From: Brevipalpus yothersi | Lineage: Eukaryota > Arthropoda > Arachnida > Trombidiformes > Tenuipalpidae | DNA: 64,000 bases | NCBI GenBank assembly: GCA_003956705.1 | Contig: QZCP01000390.1 | Location: 1-64,000, forward strand | Reading direction: 5' to 3' | In this document: positions 48,897-58,958 of the stretch, piece by piece | Layout: each line of letters starts with the position of its first letter | Position numbering within the stretch: the stretch's first letter is position 1 | Translations under genes and position numbers: made by a program | Notes under the pieces: generated by a model | The model's input: the letters and a program-made list of their open reading frames with translations, nothing else | Databases searched by the model: none | What the model was told of the DNA's origin: nothing

Positions 48897-50364
48897 ATGA
48901 GCTCCCGACACTTCGAATCTGATCGTATTGCGGACACATATGTACGCGTTCGACCGAGGCCACCTCGATCATTGATCGACAATATCATGATGAATCTAGA
49001 GCAAAGCTTAAGCAAAAAAGCCAATGGTCGATGGCCTCTGGTAGTGGACGTTGGGTCAGGCTCAGGTCAAACCACTTTCATGATGAGAAAGTATTTCGAT
49101 CATGTATTAGGATGTGATATTAGTTCAGCTCAAATTCGCCAAGCGGATAAACTCAATAAATACACCAATGTTTCATTCAAGGTATGTTATGACAGTTGGG
49201 TGGAAAGAAAAATTTGATCCAGCGATATCCAAAGCGATTGATCATCAAAACTACGAGTGATCAATTCAAGAGTGACCAGGTTTCGCTTATTTGGGTCAAG
49301 AGCTCCAAGGATTATTGACGCTGTACACTTGAAAATGATCGCTGCTTGAGAGAAAGGCTTCGGAAGAAAGTGCAAAAAAAATCATTACAAATTCATCTCG
49401 ATAGATGCCAAGCTACACGAGCCTTGATTTACCTTTCTGATAGCTCATGATTGGTTATTTCAAATATTGTTAGCTATCCTCATGATTTTGGGCTTAATCA
49501 TAACATGTTTATTCATATTGTTCTGGAGCTTTTGAGAACTGTGTTTTGACTCTTGAAGCGGGAAGAGAGAAACTATTCACGATAAGAGATCTCTTATCGT
49601 AGAGAAAATTCTTTATCTTATGATACAAAATATTCCATGATAAGAGTAGGAACGGGTACGGTTGTTAATTCTCATGTCTTGATCATTATCACATGATGAT
49701 ATCATTTGATGAGATTCATTATGGCTAGGATCTCGAGTCTGGTGAATACTATCAGGCCGGAAGTTTGTTCCATTAACATTATTCTTCTTCCTCTTTGAAC
49801 TTTCAGATTGCGCCAGCAGATTCAATTCCGGTCCCTGATGAAAGTGTGGATCTCATAACTGCATCCGAATGTGTCCACTGGTTTGATCTAGAGCCTTTTT
49901 ATCTCGAAGTCGATCGAGTTCTGAAACCTAATGGAGTTTTGGCGGTATTCGGCTATCATCCAATACCAGCAAAGTGTAGAGTTGCTGGTCGAAGTAGCTT
50001 AATTGGTCACAAATTGGCTGAAGTTATGGATCAAACAATTATGAAACTCTACGATTCTGATAACTGGAACAGAGCTCCCATAGACTTGCTGCTATGCCGA
50101 TATGAAACATTACCACTGCCATACGCTCATTTCAAACGAATGGACAGTATTTATCGAACATATTCTTATGCAGCTTCAAATTGTGTGGAATATGTCAGTT
50201 CTCTGTCAGCCTTTGAGAGGCTCAACAAAGAGGATCCACAAGCCGCTAAAGCATTCATTTCGGATTTCGAGGAAAAATTGAAGGATATACTCATGGGAGA
50301 TGATTTATCGCTCAAAATAGATGTAACCTTTGAATTCTTTGCCCTATTTTCATTCAAAAAATGA
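48897..50364 (+). CDS. SAM-dependent methyltransferase (Methyltransf_11 type)
   Basis: Two exons (48897-49181, 49807-50364) give 280 residues. Motif I VVDVGSGSGQTT (49-60) and the acidic GCDIS strand form the S-adenosylmethionine site. The post-motif VDLITASECVHWFD, with the CVHWFD signature, and RVLKPNGVLAVFGY (motif III region) place it in the family of small cytosolic methyltransferases related to yeast trans-aconitate methyltransferase and fungal crg1. Animal members are mostly annotated only as putative methyltransferases. The substrate is unknown; a small carboxylic acid or terpenoid acid is possible but is inference. The single intron falls after FK and is in phase 0. Confidence 0.85.
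49579..49650. promoter_or_regulatory. GATA-motif cluster with 22-base palindrome in intron
   Basis: Positions 49579-49600 form a perfect 22-base palindrome with centre AGATCT and GATAAG/CTTATC arms. Within the next 50 bases there are TTTATCTTA and a TGATAAG. Four GATA-type sites in about 70 bases, in the only intron of the methyltransferase, could bind GATA factors. No function is shown by sequence alone. Confidence 0.35.
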
Positions 50365-51290
50365 TACTTGTTGCTTTGAAAAATTATTCAAATGATTTTT
50401 TCCTTCCAGGATCATTGTTACTATTTTACTTGTTTTCGAAATGCTTATTCAAATTCTATTCAAAATGTTATACACTTTATCTGTGAATGATTAAAATTTA
50501 CTAGAAATCGTGTGTTTATGACCAAAGAGAGGCTTCTCTCTCATGAATACAATGATCATCATCTTAAATCTCTTATTAACAAGAAGAAACACCAGAGAAG
50601 ATTATCCTAGGCTCAGTGTAATGATACGTCGAGTCTGTTACTCAAAAGGAAAAAAAACTTTTTCAAAACTGGACAATAGTTTAACAACCAATCACACCGT
50701 AATTATACTCAAAATATTCCGACAAGTTCTCATCCACACAAACGAGGTTACACCAACATGAAGAAATATTTTGGCCATCTAACAATATAATCTTGATTCC
50801 CATAGCTGGCAAGGTTCAAAAGAGTTGAACGCAGTATAATCCTCATCTGAGTTAGGCTCTCTGGACCGGGAAAGAAGCCCTGGAGCTCAAAAGCTACAGC
50901 TTAAAGTTTAAATTCTCAGAAATGAGCGAGCACAATTTTTCTCACATGCTTGTTGGTCGGTGGAAAGCAGACTTACCGGGCATTGCAGATACAGAATTTT
51001 CAGAGAGATTTTAACGGACTGTGTGTGGACTGGACATAGCGGACTTGGTACTACCTGACGCAATGAACACTCCATATTGCCAAGCAGATTGACCACTTTG
51101 AGTGGCCACTGCAACTTGTGATCCCTCGAAAAGGGTTTATACTTCGAAGCATGGCTCATTTTGTTAAAAGTTTCCGCCACAAGTGGTTACAAAGAAAAAG
51201 TGTTGAGGTTTCAGTTGATGGAACTGTGTTTTTTCTGTTTCCAACAATCGTTTTTTATCTATTGACTTCATCATTTCACCAACATTTATC
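50365..51290. other. Spacer between methyltransferase and zinc-finger orphan
   Basis: Contains the methyltransferase 3' UTR, the likely promoter of the 51291 gene and one minus-strand candidate exon listed separately. The plus frame at 50543-50761 is not supported. Confidence 0.5.
50977..51159 (-). other. Candidate minus-strand coding exon
   Basis: An ATG at 51159 opens 61 codons on the minus strand (begins Met-Ser-His-Ala-Ser-Lys-Tyr) that end in phase at a perfect GTAAGT donor after Cys-Pro. The stretch is less AT-rich than its flanks. No matching second exon was found downstream and no family is recognised. It could be a first exon of a small gene divergent from the 51291 gene, or a fragment of a dead one. 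Confidence 0.25.
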
Positions 51291-52580
51291 ATGATCTTCC
51301 GACTAGCTGAGAGTTTTCTTCGAAAATTTAACGGTGAAAGTGACCGGTCGCTAGTTTTTCGTACAAGTGATGGAGATGTCGTGTGCAAAGAGCAACATTG
51401 GATTGACTTTGATCCTAGGATCAAGGGATTTGTTTCATCATGTCTGGATGGACCAGCACAGATTCAAATTGACTATACTACATCAGAATGTGTTCATTTG
51501 GTTGATCAATTGTTGAGCAAAGGAAAGATACATGTCCCGGAACACTGTGTACCACAAGTCACACAGTTAATTATCACAATTAACGGTTTCATCGAACATC
51601 CCTCAGATGAAAGTGAAAGAGATGTTATTGTCGGCAAGTATTTGGTGGGCGATGGAAAACGTTCACTGAGCGAAGAAAGTTCAAGAACAATTGCCGATTT
51701 ACCGAGCACATCTACTAAAAAATTCAAATTTCCATCACCTGTTTTCCAAGATTTTCACAAGCAATCAGATGTTGGTGTGGCAATAGATTCTCCCACTTCA
51801 ATCGAATCTAACACCAAATTTTCTGATGAGAGTACTGAATTTTCATCTTCTCATGAAGACCCACTGGCCAGAATAGTTCGTGAAGTGATAGAAAGTGAGG
51901 AGAGGCCAATGGAAATTTGCGATTGTTATGCACCTGATTTGGACGATTTTCCATTGACCTGGAATCCGAAGCCAGTGCCAGCTAACCTTGCTAGTATAAA
52001 GGGTGTCGAACCGATAGATTTACCTGGTGATGATCCTTTGCTCACAGGTAGAATAACCAAAACAGAAGAAAGTCTACCAGATAGAGATATCAGTCCACTT
52101 CTACATCCCAAAGCTCGTTTGAATCATGAGGAACGTTTAATCTTGCTGAAAGCAATCAAAATGGGAAAACTACCGTTTCTATCACTACACAGTCTAAGCC
52201 TTATACTGTGGAAGGTCCCATGGCTTCCTCGAGGTGATGATAATTCCAGTAGAACCGATCCAAACGTTGTCGTGTATTGTATCTTCTGTGGTAGTGAGTA
52301 CAGGAAAAGAGGTCTTTTGCTTCATCATGTTCAAAAATTTCACACAGGATTCGTGGCCACTTGTGTTGAATGTAAATATTCGTTCTTGAATCAGCCTGCG
52401 GCTGCCCATCATGAAAGAGTACATGAAAAAGATAATCTTCGTAGAGGAGGCAATTTTCATAATATATGTACAAGTCATAAGGAACGTTTCTCTTACCATC
52501 CTGAGGGGATTGCTAATGCCTATCGTCTAAAAGCAATGAAAACAAGGAATAGATTTACCATGCTGAGTGAACCATGGTAA
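51291..52580 (+). CDS. Orphan BTB/Skp1-like C2H2 zinc-finger protein
   Basis: An uninterrupted 429-codon frame opened by ATG. Residues about 18-100 look like a degenerate BTB/Skp1 fold: LVFRTSDGDVV, then IQIDYTTSECVHLVDQLL and a helical end. The middle (about 105-300) is acidic and Ser/Thr rich. Near the C-terminus lie two C2H2 fingers, CIFC-x12-H-x4-H and CVEC-x12-H-x3-H, at about 337-380. This layout recalls BTB-zinc-finger transcription factors, but the BTB part is too diverged for certainty. I do not recognise an ortholog. It has no intron, and the two FLYWCH-like ORFs that follow suggest a fast-evolving or transposon-influenced neighbourhood. Confidence 0.7.
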   Translation: MIFRLAESFLRKFNGESDRSLVFRTSDGDVVCKEQHWIDFDPRIKGFVSSCLDGPAQIQIDYTTSECVHLVDQLLSKGKIHVPEHCVPQVTQLIITINGFIEHPSDESERDVIVGKYLVGDGKRSLSEESSRTIADLPSTSTKKFKFPSPVFQDFHKQSDVGVAIDSPTSIESNTKFSDESTEFSSSHEDPLARIVREVIESEERPMEICDCYAPDLDDFPLTWNPKPVPANLASIKGVEPIDLPGDDPLLTGRITKTEESLPDRDISPLLHPKARLNHEERLILLKAIKMGKLPFLSLHSLSLILWKVPWLPRGDDNSSRTDPNVVVYCIFCGSEYRKRGLLLHHVQKFHTGFVATCVECKYSFLNQPAAAHHERVHEKDNLRRGGNFHNICTSHKERFSYHPEGIANAYRLKAMKTRNRFTMLSEPW

Positions 52581-53130
52581 ACTTTTGGAGGATTTCGTAA
52601 TGAAGAGTTCGAAAGAAATCGGTCAAAAATTTAGAAAACTCAAGATCATCTTCGGGAGAGAAAGATAATTTGAATTATCAAAAAGAACATTGAGAAAATT
52701 TTTACATGTATATCAGTTTTGTTTTCAATTGGAACGCTTTCATGATTTCAAAAAACAATAACTCATCGATCACATGATCAAGACGTCTGTAAAAAAATTC
52801 AAATTTGAATTCAAAGAACCTATTTTCAGAGAAAGATTACAGATGAATACAGCTCCAATAAAATTTTGATATTTCAATAAAAAAGATCTTCTGATAATGA
52901 TCCCATTTTTATCGTTATTCTGTATTCGTTAATGTTACTCGCTTCTCAACGCAAAGCGATTGAAGATAATTCCTCGGCGTCATCCAGTAGCATTTTCGAA
53001 CGGCATTTTCAGGGCACAGATATTGATATCAGATACCGGAAATGAAATCTTGAACACCTCTACAATTCCGACATGTTTCCGGTATTTAAATTAAATTTTG
53101 TTCGTGAGTGCCTCAAAATCATCCATAATC
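52581..53130. other. Spacer
   Basis: 3' flank of the zinc-finger orphan. An AATAAA-like site near 52877 could end its transcript. Nothing else seen. Confidence 0.5.
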
Positions 53131-53478
53131 ATGCCGAAACTCCTTGATACGGTTAACGATACCTTCACGAAAGGTCTCAACGTGAAATATATCAGGAAGT
53201 GTCTAGAGTCAAGTGGTAAAATTTATATCGACCTATCCAAGGAAAAAGTTAGTGAGAGCGATATCATTGACAGCCTAAGACAAAGGGAATTCAAGAGAGA
53301 TGGAAGTAGGACAGGAGTTGTTGCGATTCCGTTCAAGAAGAATATCTGGTTGTGTTTCTCTCTTTATCTAGGTGAAAGGCTTCGGAAGAATAAAAAAGCA
53401 GGATCTATCTACAACTGGAGATGCAAATTATGCGGGGAAAAGTTCACCTGTACTAAATCAATTGACATCATATCCTAA
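53131..53478 (+). CDS. FLYWCH-like zinc-finger ORF, truncated
   Basis: An ATG-started frame of 115 residues. The second half fits the FLYWCH zinc finger, a motif with hydrophobic strands, then W-x-C, a second Cys and a distant H-x-H: here WLCFSLYLGERLRKNKKAG precedes NWRCKLCGEKFTC. The stop comes six residues after the last Cys, so the H-x-H end is missing. FLYWCH domains occur in Mod(mdg4)-type chromatin proteins and in Mutator-like transposases. The frame could be a first exon, a broken copy, or a small gene. A frame shifted by one continues for 28 codons past the stop but lacks H-x-H. Confidence 0.4.
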   Translation: MPKLLDTVNDTFTKGLNVKYIRKCLESSGKIYIDLSKEKVSESDIIDSLRQREFKRDGSRTGVVAIPFKKNIWLCFSLYLGERLRKNKKAGSIYNWRCKLCGEKFTCTKSIDIIS

Positions 53479-53870
53479 ACAACAACTGCATAGTCAAGGG
53501 TCTGGATGTCGAAAAGTATCTAGAATGAATCTTCTCCTTAACCGTCTCAAACCTCTTATCTAGCCTTTCATACCTTGTTAGGCCCCCGTAAAATCCCGTA
53601 TATTTAAATTTTGGCCTGATCTTTAATATTTTTCTCTTTACTTTAAACCATACATACAATATCCGTTGGGAATAATCTTAGAATTGTGACCAAACACAAC
53701 TAACAAATTTCATCTGATTCCTTGTTACTATCATATTTGCATGTTATTGTGAACTCTACTTGAGTCATTCTATTCATGATGCGTGACAATAAAATGGCTG
53801 TACTGATCAATTACAATATGGGTAAATTTGAGCATCTGTTGGAGATGAGGACGAGATACCAAATGCTTTA
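53479..53870. other. Short spacer between two FLYWCH-like ORFs
   Basis: No ORF of note, except a 25-codon ATG frame near 53795 that overlaps the start of the next ORF in a different frame. A frameshift could have separated it from that ORF. Confidence 0.4.
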
Positions 53871-54164
53871 ATGTGCTGTTCTTTGCTATCAAAGAAAATC
53901 AAGGAAAATACTACTAATGAAGAATTGATTAAATTATCACAATTGGTGTATGATCCAATGGATGATGTTCGCCAAGTAAACGCGATGATATTCTACAAAA
54001 ATGAATTTTGGCTTACATATGCTGATAAAATAGTTCTCAATTATGGATCTAAATCAGGTCCATGGTTCCATCGATTCTGTCACAATAGGGTGAAAATGAA
54101 TATGGAATTTCAGGAGGAACATATTCTGAAAAATAAGTGTGTGGTTCGGATAATTAAATCCTGA
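53871..54164 (+). CDS. Small ORF resembling the upstream FLYWCH-like ORF
   Basis: A 97-codon ATG frame, extendable upstream to about 53832 in the same frame with acidic residues. Its middle, FYKNEFWLTYADKIVL followed by KSGPWFHRFC, lines up with the segment of the 53131 ORF that reads FKKNIWLCFSLYLGERL then KAGSIYNWRC. The shared pattern is F-K-N-x-W-L, then K-S/A-G, then an aromatic and R-x-C. The two are probably diverged copies of one domain. Whether this one is expressed or a remnant cannot be judged. Confidence 0.35.
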   Translation: MCCSLLSKKIKENTTNEELIKLSQLVYDPMDDVRQVNAMIFYKNEFWLTYADKIVLNYGSKSGPWFHRFCHNRVKMNMEFQEEHILKNKCVVRIIKS

Positions 54165-54473
54165 TCACTTCTATTTAGTAGTGATTACAGTTCTCTACAA
54201 TCCTTAAGAAAAATGTTGAAAAATGAAATCGCCTCAGTCAATTGATGTTACTTCTTTTCCTCATATTCATCATCTCTTCTCTATCGATAGTCATCTCTGA
54301 AAAATTCAAGAAACCCCCTCATCGACCCTAAGAACTCACCATAAAAACATGAAAGCTCTCGAGTAATCTAACGAAGTTCATGGACGCATAGAAAAGCCTT
54401 TAATAAAGGTTTGACATATCAATAAGCAGTAGAAAATTTGATAGCAATAGATTATTTTCTAAACACTGTTATA
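54165..54473. other. Convergent spacer before glycyl-tRNA synthetase 3' end
   Basis: About 310 bases between the small ORF and the end of the minus-strand GARS coding region. A short inverted CTTTAATAAAG element near 54401 could supply a poly(A) signal on either strand. Confidence 0.4.
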
Positions 54474-56831
54474 CTATTCTTTGGTAGCTTCTTGATGTTC
54501 AAAGACTGGATGTATTTTCTTAGCGTCGTCCCATAGCATTTTTGAACTGCATAAATGCTCAATCAGATTACCAACCTCATCAATCTGAAAAAATAATGGA
54601 ACAGTGAGATAAGAAGGGGAATGAATTTTTGATACTCACAGAAACTCGAATTTGTGAGGTAGAATCTCTTTCTCGCACAGTTACGGTATGAGGTTCTTTT
54701 AACGTATCAAAGTCAATCGTTATACCGAAAGGAATAGCTATTTCATCGGCTCTGGAATAACGGCGACCAATTGAACCGCTACTATCGTCGATTTTGTGTG
54801 AGATATTCAGAAATCTCAGTGTTGATGATATTTTTTGAATGAAAGGTATAAAGTCTGTATGACCACTTAGTGGTAGGACGGAGCATTTCACAGGAGCTAC
54901 AACAGGAGGAAGAGTTAAATAAGTTCGTTCTTCACTCTCTTCTCTAATACGGAAATTATGTTCCCAGATAGAGTACATTATTCTACCAATTCCAAATGAA
55001 GGCTCAATAACACTGGGCACAATTTCTTGAACGTGAACCTTCTTGGGATATCTTCGTATACTGACCATATCTTTTGAAATATTGAACATTTTCCCATCAA
55101 CATTGAGTTCATAGTTACCCTTTTCTGATATGCTTTTCTCAAGAGTTTCTTGTTCATTTAGGGTCAAAGAAGTGAGCTTTTCCAGAATGATTTTAGCATC
55201 AGTCTTATAAGTTTTTCCGATAGGCGCTTTTTGAGGCACACATTCAGTTGTATCAACAGTGATGGGTTCCTTAAGATTCTTCTCAGCAACCAATTTGATT
55301 CCAGTAGCTTTGGTATGTTGACTCAAATCGTAACATGATCTATCAGCACATCCGACACATTCAACCCATCCATACGAGGTCAAGCACTCGGCATCCCAGC
55401 AATCACATGCATAATGAGCCATTTCGTTACTCATATGTTGCCTAAAGCGCAATTTTTGCGGATCGATACCAACTCTGATCATAAATTGGTATATACGTGC
55501 TATATAATAACCCAACGTTTGATTGGCAATCATCTTGTTTGCTACTGCATCACCGAGTCGAGTCATTTCAGCAGATTTACCGTCCATTTGATTACAGGCT
55601 GAGTATAAGTTAAGTTGGAGATTTTCAACTGAGGTGAACTTAGGATGATCCTTGTTTTCTGGGTCGACAAAATATTCAATCTCTGCCATGGTAAATTCAC
55701 GCACTCTTATCAATCCAGAACGAGGTGAAATCTCATTACGGAAAGAATTTCCTATTTGGGCAACTCCGAAAGGCAACTTTCCATTGTTGAACAAAAGTAG
55801 CCGTTTGAAATTCACAAAGATTCCTTGGGCTGTTTCAGGTCTTAGGAAAGCTTTAACATTCCCACTTGGACCAATAGATGTACTGAACATGAGATTAAAT
55901 TCGAGAGGTTCAGACAAATCGTTACCAGTGAGTGGAGACTTGATATTATATTTAGATACTATACTACTCATTTCATCTTTTCCGTAACCATCTAATCTCA
56001 CGAGCACCTCTTCATACTCATTTTCTAGCTCTGGTGTAACGTTCTTATCTTGCTTCAATTTGGATATATGACTTTTGATGAGATGATCTAGTCTAAAACA
56101 TTCACCGGTCTTGAGATCTTTCACCATCAAGTCTGCAAATCTTTCAACGTGACCAGAAGCTTTCAACACAGGCTCCGGCGTCAAGATGGTGCAGTCAACT
56201 TCGAGAAGATGATCTTCGAGAACAAAATGATTTCTCCATTCATTGAGGAGTGCATGTTTCATGGCACATCCCATAGGTCCGAAATCATATTGACCGGAGA
56301 TACCTCCATATATTGAGAAACTTGTGTCAAAGAAGAAGCGTCTTCTTAATAGATCTTCCATGCGAGCTCTTTCGAAAACTTTATCTTTGGGTACAAACGT
56401 CAGCTCCTTGTCTTCGAGAATTTTTTTCCTAGCTTTAAGTTCAAGTACAGCTTTCTTAATATCAATATCACTAGCACCAGATTCTTTCAATGACCGCACC
56501 AAATCGCCTGGAAAGAGATAAATTTTTCATGAAATTCTTGTAGTCCCCAAAAAATGAGCTAATCAAGCTTGAACAGCAACTCACCTTGTTCCCTGACAGC
56601 AGCTCTTAGCGGTTTCAACACAGTCTCAATGGTAGGATCGGCGTTGGCCATTTTTTTCAACAAATTATGACGAACGTTAGAAACTAGACCTTTCTTCCAA
56701 TTAGATGGCAAATTTTTACACAAACCAGGTGAACTGTGTACACTGGCGTACAATTGTGTTACAACAGGGCAAAAAAATTTGACAAAATCTGCTAAAACTA
56801 AATTGATCCCGGTCCTTGACACATTCAACAT
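54474..56831 (-). CDS. GARS1: Glycyl-tRNA synthetase, probably dual-targeted
   Basis: Three minus-strand exons (56831-56585, 56507-54640, 54584-54474) give 741 residues from the first ATG or 681 from the ATG at 56651; the human forms are 739 and 685. The class II enzyme charges tRNA-Gly. A WHEP domain (long-form residues about 66-120) is followed by the catalytic core, with FYDFGPMGC-like motif 1 region (GQYDFGPMGCA), GNSFRNEISPR (motif 2) and EPSFGIGR (motif 3). The anticodon-binding domain is at the end (VDDSSGSIGRRY). The 60-residue extension is basic with one acidic residue, as in mitochondrial presequences. The upstream ATG has T at -3; the inner ATG is AAAATGG. Animal GARS1 makes both isoforms from one mRNA in this way. 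Confidence 0.95.
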
Positions 56832-57372
56832 CAACACACACTCACACACACCACTATCCGATAACCGTTAAGAACGGAAGAATAAAGGCGATATCAAATG
56901 TACTCGTGGACAGGACATACGAAACATACACACCACACTATATCCGCTATTTGGTTGGGCACTTTGGCAATCATTTAACTTTATAATTAAAATCACGAAC
57001 AAGAATTGCAACTTGCAAGTTGAAAAAAAAACTCAAAAACCAAGCATGTTGTGTGTTGCTTCATTCAACACACAAGCCAAACTAGATGTCACTACTTGCA
57101 GATTTAGTATTGCGTTTGCGCTATCTAAAATTTCTCATGCTAAAGCTGCACACAAGGCTTATGTTTGAGCTTGGGTTTACTCTCTTCCATCTTCTGAGTT
57201 GCTTTTTGTATTCATTTTGGTTTGGTTTCTAATATATATACTATTATTATTATTAAAGCTACTGGTGGTGGTGAATTGATTGTGGTGTGGGATAATTAAC
57301 CAACTATACACTGACCATTGTGATCTCTTCTTCTTTCTCTATCTATCTCATTGATCTTTTTTTCAACCAACA
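56832..57372. other. Divergent promoter of GARS and akirin
   Basis: About 540 bases between two start codons pointing away from each other. AT-rich, with a (TAT/ATT) stretch near 57231-57255. No clear core promoter element. Confidence 0.5.
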
Positions 57373-58958
57373 ATGGCTTGTGCAACCCTCAAAAGACCTC
57401 TAGAATGGGATCCTCTCAATTCACCCTCACAAAGTAGCTCTCCTAATCCAACAAGGCCAACCAAAAGAAGATGTCTTATGCATCACAATTACAATTCAAG
57501 CCCCTATATCCCTCCAAAGGGCACATCACCTTTTGATGGTATCCATCCCAAATTAACTGCAGGTACAGTGTATACATTTTATCTATTTTCTCGTATCCCC
57601 CAGACCATTATGTTGACCCACCAATAGTATGGCCTTTCTCTCTCTCTCTCTCTCTTCTCTCTCTCTTTCTCTCTCTGTTCACCCTCCTCCCTGTATGTGT
57701 GTATCCCCCTTCATTCATCGCTTCTCATACTCAACGGTCACAGCTCTTTGAAAAGTCTGTGGTACTTATACATATGTATTTATATATATCAGCTACTCCC
57801 ATATTAGGCTTTGTTTTCTATATTTATGCGAATATTACTTCATTTTAACCAATCATCAAGATGAAAACCTACTCATATGAATGCCTTTCTTTTCATTTGA
57901 TAAACAGAGGAAATCGCTGCCAATATCAAAGATGAGATGAAACGCTTACAAAATAGAAAACAATTGCACTATCAGAGCTCAGCAAATCAATTCCAGATCA
58001 ATTCACAAACAGATAGTAATTCTAATGAGTAAGTATCACACTGGTTACACTATCCTTGGGGATTTATTTTATTAGGCAAATAATCATTATTATTGCCACT
58101 GTTGATACACACTTACATGACTTGTGTGTGTATAATTATGTGTGTGTTGAATGGACAGGATTTGATGAAGAAATACCCTTATCCTTAATGTATCTTACTA
58201 TTATCATCTTACAGGAATGATACCTCCTTCCCTGAAAGTTTAAGCAACAGCGTTCTCGGACTATTGTCCCCAACACGACGCGACCAGCCTCTATTTACAT
58301 TTAGACAAGTGACAATAATTTGTGAAAGAATCCTGAAGGAGAGAGAAGCCTCATTAAAAGAAGAATATGACCGGGTTCTCAGCAGTAAATTAGCAGGTTA
58401 GTATCTACTGTGTAGACTTTGGTCTCAGCTCATCTTGTCAGCCATTGGCAATATTTCCTTCATCATCACCATCATCATCATCATCATCTTTTCCGTTTTT
58501 TACCATCCATGAGATGGTTTTTTCTATACACATTCTTTGTTCGAGAAGAGGCATGGATATATTCCAAAGCCTATGAAGAGTCGATCTTCCCGTGAGCCAT
58601 GTTGTTATCACTCCACCAGTCAACCGGAATACCAGCAGACTGGTTCTTCCTTGGAGACCATGAAGATATTTTTATATTTAGTGCCTTTCTTCTGGTGCAA
58701 TCATAGTACAGCATTTCTCTTCTCTTACTACATCACACTTATCTTTCGCTATTAATGAAGCCTACAAGTCCAATTCACTAAAATGGATGTTACTCTTCTC
58801 CACAGAGCAATACGATACCTTCGTTAAGTTTACCTATGATCAAATACAAAAGCGGTTTGAGACTGAAACAACACCAAGTTGTAAGTGTCATGTTGCTTTG
58901 TTTACACCTCTATATTCATTATACTTTTTTTCCCTTCCTTCCGACAGATTTATCCTAA
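57373..58958 (+). CDS. akirin: Akirin
   Basis: Five exons (57373-57562, 57908-58028, 58215-58396, 58806-58880, 58948-58958) give 192 residues. Akirin is a small nuclear protein that links transcription factors (NF-kB/Relish, Twist) to SWI/SNF chromatin remodelling and has roles in innate immunity and muscle development. The match is clear: MACATLKR-P-LEWDPL at the start, a basic nuclear signal RPTKRRC (about 29-35), the conserved QPLFTFRQVTIICERILKER and EQYDTFVKFTYDQIQKRF near the end, and the ending YLS (YVS in vertebrates). The last exon has 11 coding bases and was found by requiring the family C-terminus. Confidence 0.95.
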
